From positions 55,767,288-55,831,287 of the forward strand of contig CM065296.1 in the NCBI GenBank assembly GCA_032871835.1: a DNA stretch of 64,000 nucleotides, read 5' to 3'. The notes below the pieces were generated by a model that saw nothing but the letters and a program-made list of their open reading frames with translations, was not told the origin of the DNA and ran no database searches. The first letter of the stretch is position 1. Every line of letters starts with the position of its first letter. This DNA is from Dipteronia dyeriana (taxonomy: Eukaryota > Streptophyta > Magnoliopsida > Sapindales > Sapindaceae). Both the position numbers and the translations under genes were made by a program. Positions 12,929 to 25,069 of the stretch are shown one piece after another.

Positions 12929-12940
12929 GCTCTGATACCA
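12929..12940 (-). other. Primer binding site of the CRM-like element
   Basis: Minus-strand TGGTATCAGAGC, three bases after the CATCA terminus of the LTR. It shows that 12944-13954 is the 5' LTR of a minus-strand element. Confidence 0.9.
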
Positions 12941-12943
12941 AAA

Positions 12944-13954
12944 TGATGGAAATCATTAACATAGCAACCATACACCCCAATAGCTAAAGAGCTATGATAC
13001 ATATGGAATGCAATTTAACACCCTCCAACTAATTGAAACAAACCCGATCGTTCAAGATTGAAGTAAGAGAAACTATTCTAATCACTTTATCAATGGAATG
13101 ATGATAAAAGCTAATTAGAACAACACTTTGATTTCCCCAAAACGCCACAAACTATGAAGTTTGATAAGTTTAAAGACAAAACAAAGATTTTGAGGTTGTT
13201 GAACACCACAAGCTGAATAAGCTTGATAAGTTCCACAGTTCATGCAAGAACTTAAAAACAAAACACTCACAAAGTGCTCCAATATGTTTATATTACTCAA
13301 ATCTCTGCCTTTACATAGAAAAAGCAGCCTTGTTTATATAGAACAAAGGCCAAGGACAATACAACACAAATATAACTGCCCATTAAATGTGTAACCTCCC
13401 ACTAAATGACATTTAGACCATGAATAATGGCCATAAAGTATTTATCATTTGTAACTACTTATTCCTAATCAAAGAACACATGAACTCACACTCAACAAAT
13501 TAAAACCCAACACAAAAAAACGAAACTATTTATAAAATAAGCCCACAAAACCCAACACAATTAAAACCCAAACTAATCAGAAAATAAGCCCACAAAACCC
13601 AACATAATTAAACCCAAACTAATTATAAAATAGGCCCACAAAACCCAACATGGCTGAATGGCCTTTTATTCTTCTAGATAGGCTAGAATACTTCATTCTA
13701 ACAAGGCTGGACTCTTGTCTTCGGGATTTGGACTTGTTTGAAACATGTTAACCATTTTATACTCTTCTTGCATCCTTAGAACCTTGACCAAATCTTGACT
13801 AGCTTGCTCCTTCCAAATGCTTTCCATTAAACAAGTTAAGGCTTCTTTCATCTTTTTAGCTTTAGCTATTGTCATTGGTCCTCCATGAATGATTAAAGGA
13901 TCTGGATCTTTTCCAACCTTAGCCGAATTGTGATCAACTGGTTGGTCCTCATCA
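12944..13954 (-). mobile_element. 5' LTR of a CRM-like gypsy element, containing pol 3' codons
   Basis: 1,011 bp, read on the minus strand from TGATGAGGACC at 13954 to TTTCCATCA at 12944. It is nearly identical to the LTR at 61274-62284, also 1,011 bp. The first part encodes the C-terminal tail of the polyprotein (KAKKMKEALTCLMESIWKEQ, ending at 13693), because the 3' LTR of this family begins inside pol. It is inserted in copia element B: protease/integrase sequence is missing on one side and RT resumes at 13955. Only the right terminus is intact. Confidence 0.88.
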
Positions 13955-15340
13955 GGAAACCTTTAAAGCTAGATTGGTAGCTAAAGGTTATACACAGAAG
14001 GAAGGTATCGATTATGAAGAAACCTTCGCTCTTGTGGCCATGCTTAAAACCATTAGGACACTCTTATCTATTGCGACATCTCTACACCTAGAGATTTGGC
14101 AAATGGACGTCAAGACAACTTTCCTTAATGGAAGTCTTGACGAAAGCATCTACATGAATCAACCAGAAGGATTCATTGAAAAGGGCCAAGAGGAAAGGGT
14201 ATGCAAGTTGCAAAGATCCATATATGGATTGAAGCAAGCATCCAGAACCTGGAACATAAGGTTCGATCAAGCTGTGAAAAGTTTTGGATTTATTCAAAAT
14301 CTTGATAAACCTTGTGTATACAAAAGGATTAAAGGCGACACGTTGGTTTTCCTAGTTCTTTATGTTGATGATACACTACTCATCAGAAATGATGTAGGTG
14401 TATTGACATCAATAAAAGAATGGTCAGCAAAACAATTTGATATGAAGGACTTAGGAGAAACAAGTTATATTCTTGGTATCCAAGTCATAAGGGATAGAAA
14501 GAATAGCACGATTGCATTATTCCAAGCTTCATAAAATCTTGTTTAGTTTTTCCATGCAAGATTCCTAGAAAGGTATGTTACCTTTCAGACATGGAATCAA
14601 ACTTTCTAAGGAACAAGTTCTTAAGAATGAGCATGAAGAGCAATTCATGAGTAGGGTTCCATATGAATCGACAGTTGGAAGTCTCATGTATGGAATGCTC
14701 TGTACTAGACCAGATATTTGTTTTATTGTGGGCATAGTTAGCAGGTTCCAAGCGAAACCTGGTCCTGATCACTGGACGGCAGTCAAGCATATTTTCAAGT
14801 ATCTTAGGAGAACGAGATATTATATGCTTGTATACTCTCGAAGGGATTTAATTCCCATTGGGTATACAGATTCTGATTTTTAATCAGATTCTGACTCCAA
14901 GGGATCATCATCAGGATCTGTGTTTACTATTGGAGGAGGGGCTTTCATATGGAGGAGTATCAAGCAATCTTGTATTGTTGATTCCACCATGGAAGCCGAG
15001 TATGTTGCCTTATGCGAGGCTGCTAAAGAGGCTGTCTGGCTCCGCCAATTCTTGATTGACATGGAAGTGGTTCCTTATGCGAATAAGCAGATCACTATCT
15101 ATTGTTACAACAGTGGAGCAGTGACTAATTCGAGAGAACCAAGAAGTCATAAGAGAGGGAAACACATTGAAAGAAAGTATCACCTTCTAAGGGAAATTGT
15201 GCATAGGGGTGACGTGACGATTACCAAGATCGCGTCAGCAGAAAATCTAACGGATCCCCTTGCAAAGGCTCTTCCATAAAAGAGTTTTGATGGGCATCTA
15301 GAGAACATGGAGATGAGAGATATGACAAATTTGCTATAGA
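13955..15340 (+). pseudogene. Copia element B reverse transcriptase and RNase H
   Basis: RT starts mid-domain after the CRM insertion (FKARLVAKGYTQKEGIDYEE) and is open to 14534. It has DVKTTFLNGSLDESIYMNQP, YGLKQASRTW and an intact catalytic YVDD in VLYVDDTLL near 14364. A stop at 14532 and frame changes separate it from RNase H. RNase H shows TRPDICFIVGIVSRF near 14706, GYTDSDF near 14862, WRSIKQS and KRGKHIERKYHLL. The third catalytic motif reads YCYNSG instead of YCDNSG, so a catalytic Asp is lost. The domain ends at MTNLL, just before a polypurine tract. Confidence 0.9.
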
Positions 15341-15342
15341 GC

Positions 15343-15353
15343 AAGTGGGAGAT
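15343..15353 (+). other. Polypurine tract of copia element B
   Basis: AAGTGGGAGAT directly before the TGTTAGG start of the 3' LTR. Confidence 0.85.
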
Positions 15354-15412
15354 TGTTAGGATTATGCTCGATAGCAAGAGTATAATATTGTATTTGACAA
15401 TCATTTCATATT
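15354..15412 (+). mobile_element. 59-bp stub of the 3' LTR of copia element B
   Basis: TGTTAGGATTATGCTC and the next bases match the family LTR up to TTTCATATT, where a Tat-type LTR begins at 15413. The remainder of this LTR is not found on the far side of the Tat sequence at 57383. Confidence 0.85.
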
Positions 15413-16290
15413 TGTCATATGTGAATTTTATCATACGTACATGTCATCAACAAAGAGGATAAATTGCCAGGTGGACATCCGAATAGGCATTCAGAAAATA
15501 TCCTACAAGACATCACTGAAGAAGAGAAAACCTGAGTAAGCAGATGTTGAATAAAACATACTCAGGGTCAATTGATATCATATACTACTCGGGATCAGTT
15601 AATAACACTAGGGACCGGTTAAATGACATTTCTACTCGGGATCAAATAATGTTCCTCGGGACCAGCGGGTATTGTCCTTACTCGAGACAAATATGAAGAA
15701 AACTGAATAAAAGCCCAGCGCTTAGCTTACACGGATTAGGTCATTAAATACACGAAGATATCCATATCAAAAATGAATCCCAATGAGAACAGAATACTGA
15801 GCAGGAAGGGTTCCCAATCAGGCAACAACTTTATTTCTTTAAAAAAACTACACTCTTATAAGGAAACAAATCCTAATTGGACTACATTACTAGAGTCCCA
15901 TTCAATTTCAATACAAGACTCCTAAACAGGAAAGAAGTCAGTCTGCTTCAAGCAAGTAATCATAATTAAATACAAAGATCTATTACTTGTACAAAGCATA
16001 TTAGGGTTCTATAAACATATAAATAGACCTATAATCTCGCTAAAAAAGAGACATACAACAATCATAGAAAAATATAGAGAGAATAAAGAGAGATCAGAGA
16101 ATTGTAATATTATAATTTCATAGTGGATTTTGGCTTGGTTGATCATTCAACCACCTGTGGATGTTTCTCCAGTCATCGGAGTTTTACCACGTAAAAACTT
16201 GCATCTTGATTACTTTATCTTATCTCTTTTTCTTTGAAATCACAGCTGAAATCCAATCCTTGTTGGCTTTTCTAGAAATCGATGTCAACA
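15413..16290 (+). mobile_element. 5' LTR of a Tat-clade gypsy element
   Basis: 878 bp from TGTCATATGTGAATTTT to GATGTCAACA, followed by a TTGGCGC-type primer site. The right-hand partner starts TGTTATATG at 42969 and ends GACGTCAACA at 57382. The two differ at perhaps a quarter of positions by eye, which is more than expected for LTRs of one young element. Confidence 0.85.
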
Positions 16291-16291
16291 A

Positions 16292-16310
16292 TTGGCGCTA
16301 GAAAGAGGGG
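16292..16310 (+). other. Primer binding site of the Tat-clade element
   Basis: TTGGCGCTAGAAAGAGGGG lies one base after the LTR end. TTGGCGC-type primer sites are common in Tat/Athila elements. I do not assign the tRNA. Confidence 0.75.
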
Positions 16311-17645
16311 TCGAACCTCCGATTTAATTAAAAGCAATGGCAAGAACTTCCATGTTGGCAGTTCCGGTGATGTCCAAAAATCTCCAGATAACTTCCATAT
16401 TGGCAGCACCTCACGAGATCTCACTGCAACCACGAAGAACCAACCTACTTTCCTGACGGGGATCCAACAAATGCCTCAAACCAGTGGAGATCTGACACAA
16501 CATTTTCGAGAAGCGTTGCAACAATTAGTGGCAGACGCAGCAAAGGAAGGAGTTGATCTACTGGCTACAGAGGCGTAAACTCCTAACCTCCCACCTGCGA
16601 GGCTTCATTCGGTTGTAGTAGGGCCAGAACAAAATGCACTGGAAGCCAAAAGAAAACTCTACTCCAATCAATCAGGCTGGACGTTAAACATTTGGAGAGG
16701 AACGACCACGCCAGAAGTAGAACCAGGATCAAACAGTCCGTGCTAGACACCGTAAACATGATCTGTACAGGGATCGGTCGTCATCAGAAGATAACGATCG
16801 ACACCATCGTAAACGTCATAATGGAATCATATGTAAAACACTGCATCAAAGTGAAGAGCCTGAAAGAGGAATGACAATCACCCAACGGTTCAACCATCAG
16901 GAAAGTCCGGTAGGAAACTGGTACATCGTAATCCAGAGCCTAACTCAAGAAGTCGAGAACAATAGGCGTCAGATAGACGCACTGGTCAGACGTTATGGGT
17001 ACAATGATCTATCTGAAGAGGATTCTAATAGCCTATTCACTAGAGACATCCTGCTGACTTATTCCCTGAAAGATTCAGGATGCCACAAATAGAACAGTTC
17101 AAGAAGGATATAGACCCAAAGGAACATATCCGACGCTATAAAAGTGATATGGCCTAGTATACCCTTAGTGATCCTTTACTATGCCTCAACTTTCCACAAA
17201 CTCTAGGAGACATGGGCTCAAGATGGTTTAGGAGATTGCCCCCAGCAAGCATCGGAAGTTTCAGTGAACTGAGCAAGAGTTTTTCAAGGAAATTTCTAAG
17301 CATTGTTCACAGGAAAAAATCAGTGGCTTAACTTTCTCAAATAAAACAAGGGAAAGATGAGTCGCTGAAGAAATACCTGGGGAGATTCAGCCAAGCGGTA
17401 TCAGAAATCGGTAGTGCAAATGATGAAGCAATAATTGCTGCATTCATCAATAACCTACAGAATGGACGGTTATCTTTTGACTTAAAAAGAGTCCGCCTGA
17501 CCAGATATGCAGATATGATGGACATGGCAGGAGGATATGCACTAGCCGAGGAAGAAAAGTTAGCCATAGGAGGATGCTACATGCATGGAGGAAAACCCGA
17601 GAAGAACGCCGAGTCTAAGATGCAGAACCAAAAGAGGAATTAGAA
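16311..17645 (+). pseudogene. Tat-clade gypsy gag
   Basis: The N-terminal part (to about 16578) is Gln/Asp-rich and unrecognised. From about 17090 a retrotransposon Gag domain is clear: KEHIRRYKSDMA, then GSRWFRRLPPASIGSFSEL near 17215, KQGKDESLKKYLGRFSQAV near 17344, and AAFINNLQNGRLSFDL near 17440. In-frame stops follow SDMA and KKSVA. Gag forms the particle shell. The true start codon is unclear, since an open frame overlaps the LTR end and primer site. No RT or integrase of this copy follows. Confidence 0.82.
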
Positions 17646-18155
17646 ATAAAGAAAGAGATCAAGGCCGATCACAGCTCTAGTCGAAGCCAAAGGGCCAGTC
17701 CAGAGACCAATCAAGTAATACATACCATCTTTGGTGGACTATCCACTGGGAGAAGTAACCGAGAGCGAACATAGGAAATTAGAGAAGCAGTAGAAGCAAG
17801 ACATAACTTTGATGTGAACTCGGTGGAGCCAGATACAAAAAGGGTAAAGGAATGATAGGACCCAATAACATTCACAGAAGCAGACTCACATGGGGTCGAC
17901 ATTTGGCCAAATGATGCCTTAGTTATAAATGCCTGGATTGGTCACCGATGCCTTAGGAGAATCTTGATATATAATAGAAGTTCGGCAGATGTTCTCAATG
18001 TAGCTGTCTACGATCAACTCAGGTTGGACCGAAAGAACCTACAGCCTTTCCACACTCCAGCTTTTCCACACTCCACTCAGGATTCGGGGGAATTGAGGTC
18101 AGGTCACTCGGAACAAGAAAGCTACCTGTGAAGATCGGAGTGGCACATTGCTAGA
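17646..18155 (+). pseudogene. Tat-clade gypsy protease remnant, plus strand
   Basis: Broken reading that includes TEADSHGVDIWPNDALVI near 17880 and a retropepsin-like segment ILIYNRSSADVLNVAVYDQL near 17963. Working relatives have VDTGSSADVL, so the catalytic Asp and Gly are replaced here. Several stops and frameshifts occur. Near 18155 the sequence switches to a Tat protease encoded on the other strand. Confidence 0.7.
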
Positions 18156-20003
18156 GGGGTAGCTCCAACCATGACTACCTTAGAGAGGTCATCATCTTTG
18201 ATTGGCATTACCTCTAAATCATCAAGTGGGTGTCCATTAGCCCATTCTCTACTTTGCTCTACCTCATCCATTATCAAGAGATCATTCTTTGGATGATCAA
18301 CGGGCTCTTCATCTTTCAGGTCTATCCCTGGTGTTTCCTAATCTTGGATTGTTACGACTTGCGCAAACTGTTTTTCCATTGTTGTTGGGTTGGTAGACAT
18401 TGCATAGCATTTCTTGGTAGCTTGTTGGTCTCTGCACACCTCTCCCACCTTTTCCCCAATCGAAAACTTTAGGAAATTGTGGTTGATGGACAAGACCCCC
18501 TTAAGGGTTGACAAGAATGGCCTTCCTAGTATGACGTTGTAGGTTGACGGGGTATTAACCATAATAAAATCCGTCTTGATGTTCTGCTGAAGGGATGCGG
18601 TTCCTACGATCACTGGAAGAATTTTCGACCCCACTGGTATGGTCGAGTCCCAAGTGAAGCCTTATAATGGAGTTGTGCAGTTGTTGTTGCAGCACTGCTT
18701 CAAGTTGAATTTCTCTATGGTGTCTTTAAAGAGAATGTCCACACTGCTACTTATGTCGACAAGTACACAGTGGACCATGTAGTTGGCAATCTGCACTATG
18801 ATCACCATGGGATCATCATGAGGCTGTACAATGTTGAAAACATCTGCCTCGGTGAAGATGATATGTGGCAATTGAGATAGGCCAACCGAGCTCTAGTCTA
18901 CCTTGAAGACACCCCGACCTTTATCAACGGTGGAAATTTTCCTTACGTGGTTCTTTCTAGAGTTGTTAGAGGTCCATACAATGGTTAGTCCTTTACTGAT
19001 GGTGTGGATAGCATGAATTTATAGTATTAAATCATTCTACTTTCTCTTACGGTTCTCCTTATCCTCAAAGATCTTGGCTTGCACTTCCTTCTCAGTTTGG
19101 ATATTATCCCTAACTTGCTTTAGGAATTCTACCATGCAACCTCCCCTTACCAGAGCCTCAATTTGGTTGTACAGGCTATAACACTCTGATGTATTGTGCC
19201 CTACGTCTTTAAGGAAGTCGCAGTACTTGTATCAGTTTCTCATGTCCGTCAGAGCTTTAATGGGTGCCGACTTGAGGCTAATGTTCTTATATTATCCCAG
19301 ATGGAATGGTATATCATCCGTCGGTTTCTCATGTCAAGGATGGCAAGGTATATCGTCTCATGATACACATTTAAGGGAGTAAAATGTTCATATTCTCTTT
19401 CATCTCGGGCTATAAGAGCAACGACCCTTAGAGGAGGCGAAGCTCACAGAGGGGTTTGTCTTGCAGGGTACCTCTCTTGCTAAGGTTGAGAAGGGGGGTG
19501 CCGTAAGTTGACCTGTTGAGAGGCTTATTCTGTGTTTTCTGAGTTAGTAGGGATCTAGATGCCTCATTCTTTTGGTGCTTCACCGCTCTCATATCATCAT
19601 GATCGATTTTAACTTTGAGTTGTTCATCAATCTTAACCTGCTCAAGAGCCTGATCGTAGGCTTCTTGGTAGGTCTCTAGAGGATGCTTGCCAAAAGATCA
19701 GAAAAGCTTACCCGCCCATAAGTTACGACGAAAGTTGGTGAGGGTTTTCTTCTTAGTGAAGACCCCCATCTAGATGACTTCATTATGGAAATGCTCTACA
19801 TATGATCGGAGAGCTTTTCCTCGCTCTTGGATCACATATTGAATGTGTATGGGATCCTTTCTAGCATGGTTTGACACCCTGGAACTGTGAGCAAAAGTCA
19901 GTTGATAGCTTTGTGAAAGAATCCACGCTACCAGCGGGCAGCTTTCTGAACCAAGTCTTTGCATAGTCGGTCAATGTGGTAGGGAACATCGTGCACATGG
20001 AAA
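18156..20003 (-). pseudogene. Tat-clade gypsy gag and protease fragment, minus strand
   Basis: Read from 20003 down. A Gag core shows LTDYAKTWFRKLPAGSVDSF near 19980, then KDPIHIQYVIQERGKALRSY. A zinc-finger-like KYCDFLKDVGHNTSECYSL lies near 19230. A protease region starts with HIIFTEADVFNIVQPHDDPM near 18860. Its active site reads VLVDISSSVDIL, where relatives have VDxGSSADIL, so the Gly of the D-S/T-G triad is lost. YNVILGRPFLSTLKGVLSI lies near 18550, followed by an acidic tail to about 18160. It is cut at 20003 by copia element C. It meets a plus-strand Tat protease at 18155, so two protease ends face each other. Confidence 0.85.
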
Positions 20004-22232
20004 TGTTGGGATTAAGCTCAATAGCAAGAGTGTAATAATGTATTTGACAATATTTTCATATTAATAACGTGATTTTTAGTTTAACAAATCTTATAGCATT
20101 TATAGTTTAATTATTATAATTGTCAAAAGTAAATAATCATAAGGTAAAAAAACTATGAGAAAAAAGGAATTGTTCATACATCTGAATATGTATGTGGTAG
20201 ACACAATTCTTTTGTTAGTCTTAAATAATATTCACAACTTAAGATAAAGGTTGGGCACCTTTATCTTGTTAAAGTTGTAGATTCTTTTGCTAGAATTTGA
20301 GTGGGATCAAATGTGTTATGATGAGTCTAAAATCATCAAAGTGTGGTGTCTTTGGGCAAAAAGAATCTAGTGCACATGGTGCATTGAATTGGATCACAGT
20401 GAAATACTTTATCTAGAACCGTTAATGGATAAAAGTTTTCACTTGAAGACAATCGGAGAGTCTATCTCAATCATGAGATAAAAGATGGATTTATGGTTAC
20501 AAGTGTTATCAATTGTGCTATCAACGAATACGATTATATATCATAGTCTATCCTCGATAGTTTGGTGGTATTCATTTGTTAATCGATAGAGGACTTCATT
20601 TATAGATGTGGACATCATATGGATGTTTTGAGGTATTGGATATTAAATCTTAACATTAAGTTTTCAGTAGTGTCTATTGAAATATGGCTTCTGGACAAGT
20701 CAAAATATCCAAGATCAACATGTGGTCTTATGAGTAAATATGGTAACTTGGAGAGCTATAGGCAGTCTATGAGCTCTTAGAGATTACTGGTATTCTTCAA
20801 GAGGATACGCTTTCTTCATTAATATTGTCAAGGGTATGAATGAGCAATATTAACTTATTATATCTTTATTTAAGAGTTCAATTTTAGCTTTTTAGTGGAA
20901 TAGGTAAAATTAATAGATCGAACCTAAGTGAATCATTTGTTGATTGTGATTAGGTTATGTCTATTGGAGCTTAAATTTAAATAGCCCGTCAAGATTCCCA
21001 ATCCACACGAACTTGCATGGATCACTTGATATATTCTACAGAACCAATTTATGGGTCCATCTAGAATAGTATTAAGGCATATGGACTTGTTTCTTTTAGT
21101 AAGAATGGGTCTAGTTCGCATGTGGACTTTTTATTTAAGTCCAATGGATTTCATAAAATTGGAAACCAATATTTGGCCCATTTATATTGGATTGGGCAGC
21201 TAAGGCTATATATAATAGCTTATTATATTGTTTTTGATCTTACTATTTAATTAAATTGAAATTAATTATTTTGTTAATTAATTAATTATTTAATAAAAAA
21301 TCAAAATCTTGAGAAGGTCTCCTAGAGTTATATTATTGTTGTTAATATGATAAGTATCAAATACTATAATTGATAAGTAGATAAATAAAATGAATTTACT
21401 TATCTAGTCAAATTAGCAAGTATTTGATTTCTGCTAGGACTCTATTTGACAATTGATCAAATTAGGAAGTTTTTGATTTGGTCACAATTTAATTGATATT
21501 CAGTAATTGGTTATTGAATAAATACATTGTTTCAGTTGGATTAGAAGTTTTGGTGTGTAAAAGAAACCCTATTTTTTAAGATGATTGCATCCAAATTTTG
21601 ATAGGAGTCTTGGTGAAGTAGAAATACTCTTTCTTGGAGGATTTTCAGCCACCAATATATATTGCTATAAAGAATTTCGACCAAAACCTAATTTTTGGTG
21701 AGAAGTCGTTTTTTTTTGTTTTTTTTATAGTTATAAAAAAAATCGTCCAACTCATAGATATTGTGTATTGAATTTGGCCAAGGAGAAGAGAAAAGAGGAA
21801 CGTTTTGTTTTCGATAGTGCACTAGTAGCCTTTACATCAAAAGATTTTGTGTACAACATCGAATCAAGATTCAAGCGAGTTTCAATCAAATAGATTGATA
21901 ATTCACAAGTGACCGGACGTTATTGGGTTTTCTCTTTGAGGATTATTGGTGCTAACAAAGAAGAAGATTTTGTTTGTTTCCATCTTTAGGAATACAATTA
22001 AAAGAATGGGAGCCCACACTTCTAAGTGATTCACGTTCGTGATTGAATTGGAAAATCTTACGGATTCAATTCACCGCTAGTTCAATTGTCATGAAAAAAA
22101 AAAGTACGATACTTTTAATATACGTCAATTAATCTAGGGTTAATGTTCTTACTATTAAAGGGGAAATTTTTTAAAATATACCAAACCCTAAATTTATGCT
22201 TCCACCGTATTTTGAACCGATTTTTCCCTACA
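20004..22232 (+). mobile_element. 5' LTR of copia element C
   Basis: 2,229 bp, TGTTGGGATTAAGCTC to CCCTACA, same family as 8207-10312. A primer site follows after two bases. It interrupts the minus-strand Tat gag. Its internal TTATATTGTTTTTGATC shows what lies at the breakpoint of the truncated LTR units at 5282-8206. Confidence 0.9.
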
Positions 22233-22234
22233 AT

Positions 22235-22246
22235 TGGTATCAGAGT
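22235..22246 (+). other. Primer binding site of copia element C
   Basis: TGGTATCAGAGT, the initiator Met tRNA type site with a last-base change, two bases after the LTR end. Confidence 0.88.
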
Positions 22247-22439
22247 CTAGTTGTATCCTTGATTAATTGATGTATCTGTAATTGAGTCAATTTTTTTTAT
22301 TGTTAATATGTGTGTCTTAGAAACAGATGCCACTCTAGGTATTCACATATATATTTACATTGGAATGTATGGATATCTATATATATATATATATATACAT
22401 ACATATATATATATATATGTTTTATTTATGGATTCGTAT
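22247..22439 (+). other. Leader of copia element C, first part, with TA repeat
   Basis: Matches 10327-10510 of element B. Contains an interrupted TA microsatellite at 22374-22420. It is split at 22440 by a 9.35-kb insertion and resumes at 31791 with GTTACTGCTCAATTTTGG. Confidence 0.85.
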
Positions 22440-24646
22440 TGTTAACAAGAAATTTGTTTAGGATGAGAAATCCCTGTTAACACCCTCGAGACCACTACCG
22501 AGAAAGTGGTGGCCGGGGTCGGTACCGTTAATACCTGACCTGATCTTGTAAGAATACGAAGGAGGATGAAAACGTAGGTAGAAGACAAGCCATCCCGCCT
22601 GTCGGGCTTCGTTCTTATGAAGTAGATTTGGGGAGCTTGAGGTTCTCTTGCTGGTGTGAAGGGGTTGATCGTGGTCCTGGTCCTGGTCCTGGTCCTGGTC
22701 CTCTGTCGGGGATGGAGCCAGTCATGGTACCTGGAGCCCGATTCCTTTCTGTAATTCCCCGATCTAGTATCTAAATCCAGTGTCAGAGAGCTCGATTTTT
22801 GCCATAGAGATGATACAAGAGAGCCCATCGACTTCCTTCAAGCTGGTCTAGGTGGTTTCTCCTCATCTTGACATGCGACTTTAACATGTAGATGGGAAGA
22901 CAAGAGCGCTAGGTCCAGCGAGGCAGGAAACTAGCTCACACTCATATACGCATGCATTACACAGGAAACAAGTAAGAGAAAACAAATCTTTAGTAGAGGG
23001 AGGTGGACTGACCAAGGGGGAAAAAGCATCACGAATGATCACATGCTGAAAAACCCCAAGGCAGTATCCGGAGGAATGGGGAATACCCTTCCTTATGTAT
23101 ATATCAAAGAATGCTTCAGGGAGCTTACAAGAATGGTGAAGTATTACAACGTAGTCGCTCCAGAGAGCTTACAATGATGGTCGAATGTAGACCGATACCG
23201 GTATATTCTAGGTAAAGGTAACACATACATTGATGATGTCGAGAGATTTTTTTAGCGAAGCATGTCTGTTTTATGTCATTGATCGGATCTTCCTTTTCTA
23301 TGCCTTTTACAGGCATATTTATAAATGGTGACTACCTTGGTGTGCAAGTCTAGGATTCTTCAATCTTCCTCTCCTTATTGAGTACGATTCTTCCTTTAAT
23401 GTAGTTGATCGGATCGTGGCTAATATCTCGGAGGGGATGTGTTTGTTTCCTTTTCGGACTCTTCTTTCCTTGATAAGCGGGATTTTTTGTTATAGTTGAC
23501 CCCAAATAATCGGTTGTGGAGGATATCTTGGAGGAAAAGGTATTTGTTTCCTCTTTGGACTCTTTCACTAATGATGGCCATTAAAGAGTTGAATATTCTC
23601 TTATTAATGGTGTTGATCATGCCATTAATTGGGTTGACTGCGTCTATTAATATATTTGACCTCATTAATAGGGTTGACTACCTCCATTAATACGTTTATC
23701 TCATTAATGGTACTTTAAATGCCATGAAAGTCAAACCTCTCTTCCTACATCGCCGAGAGGAGAGCTCTAATTCTGCATGTCACTTTGGAGAGGTACTTCA
23801 TGGAGGTTACCTGAGGTGACATTTGATATTCCTTGAGGTCGTGGTACCATAGGATCCAGTACAATAGCGGGATCCCCCGGGGACCTCTCGATTGTCACAG
23901 AGCTAGATGCTGGTCTTCCTATGGAGCTTGTGCTAACCATTTTAGAGGCGAAATATCCTATTGGGTTCCAACCTTGTAGTTGAGAGCTTGGTTCAGCTAC
24001 GCCGAGCTTTATCGTGGAGCTTGACCTAATTATGCAGTCTTCCTAACGAGGTAGCGGGTTGGCTAGCAGGCCCTGGTATGGTGTTTGCCATAAACAGGCG
24101 ACCTTGGTTCGCTTCTGGAAGGGTGGAGAGGTACGATCGAGTACTGCTCTTGTTACTTGATTTAACCATACTAGGATCTACATTGGATCTTGGCACTTTT
24201 GGTGACGACGGGACTTTATGGGCTTCTTCCTTTTATGCTCGGATAGGTCGAGATTATACCTCGACGAGGAAGAAGTGCCTTTGCAAGTCAAATTCGGAAC
24301 CTTGAAGGTCTCCTAGTGAAAATAGAGATAGTAGCAAGCTCTAGGAGAGTGTCACGAGATTCCTTGATGTCGGGGAACCTATGTCCTTTCACGTTGACCT
24401 AGCTTCGGGCTTTATTCTGGTATAAAGAGCTTGAAACGGTCTCGTCGGGCTTTATTTAGTAAGCCTGGAAAGGTCCGAGATGCTTAGATGGTATGGGCTG
24501 CCTCGCCTTGCTCTTGTAGGATCGCGTAGTAGCTCGACCTCGGGGACCTTGATACCCCGTCATATAAGCCCGAATTAGGACCCTTGTAGGAAGGCTGTGA
24601 TGTGGAAAATTATTCTTTGGTCCCTAGCAAAATTTTGCTATTAACA
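22440..24646 (-). mobile_element. 3' LTR of the non-autonomous element
   Basis: 2,207 bp. Nearly collinear with 29534-31790, including a hexamer tract and the AATTTTGCTATTAACA terminus. It is the 3' LTR because the minus-strand polypurine tract adjoins it at 24647. No gene seen inside. Confidence 0.88.
22672..22702. repeat. Hexanucleotide tract GGTCCT in LTR
   Basis: Four to five copies of GGTCCT. The other LTR has a similar tract of about six units at 29766-29802, so copy number differs between the LTRs. Confidence 0.9.
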
Positions 24647-24662
24647 GAAGTCCCCTCTGACT
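24647..24662 (-). other. Polypurine tract of the non-autonomous element
   Basis: Minus-strand AGTCAGAGGGGACTTC lies directly before the TGTTAATAG start of the LTR. Together with the primer site at 29513-29528 it fixes the minus orientation. Confidence 0.8.
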
Positions 24663-25069
24663 TAAACACCGGTAAGTATTTGGGGTTGGAGTCTGAATCT
24701 TGTACTACATAAAGAATTTTGCTTGTCGCTTCTTACTTGTAACCAGAATCGCTCACAGTGCTTGGCTTAGCGGACTGGGGTACTAGTCATTCCTGTTTTA
24801 GGAGTCTTGGTACATTTGGTGAAAAAGATCCTGGTGGGCAACTAAGGCCACTTTCTTACCAGTTCTTTATACATAGGTGAGACATAGATGCATTCGGCGT
24901 ACCTGTAAAATAAATGAGCGATGGCAGACAACAGAAGGGGTATCCCCTTTAAGAAATTTCCGACGCTCTAGTCAGTGTAAAATTTGGTAAGTGAGAAAGG
25001 TCACAAATCGTATTGTTTGATCATGTCGGATGAAGCTTTAGCGGCTGAGAGCCTAAAATTTATGTTCCT

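Noticed and set aside
16282..16310. ATG at 16282 as start of the Tat gag
   Set aside because: It lies inside the LTR end and primer site. A transcript from this LTR could not use it as a normal gag start; the real start is probably further downstream.
18230..18472. Plus-strand hydrophobic open frame of 80 codons
   Set aside because: It is the shadow of the minus-strand Tat protease region, which has recognisable motifs.
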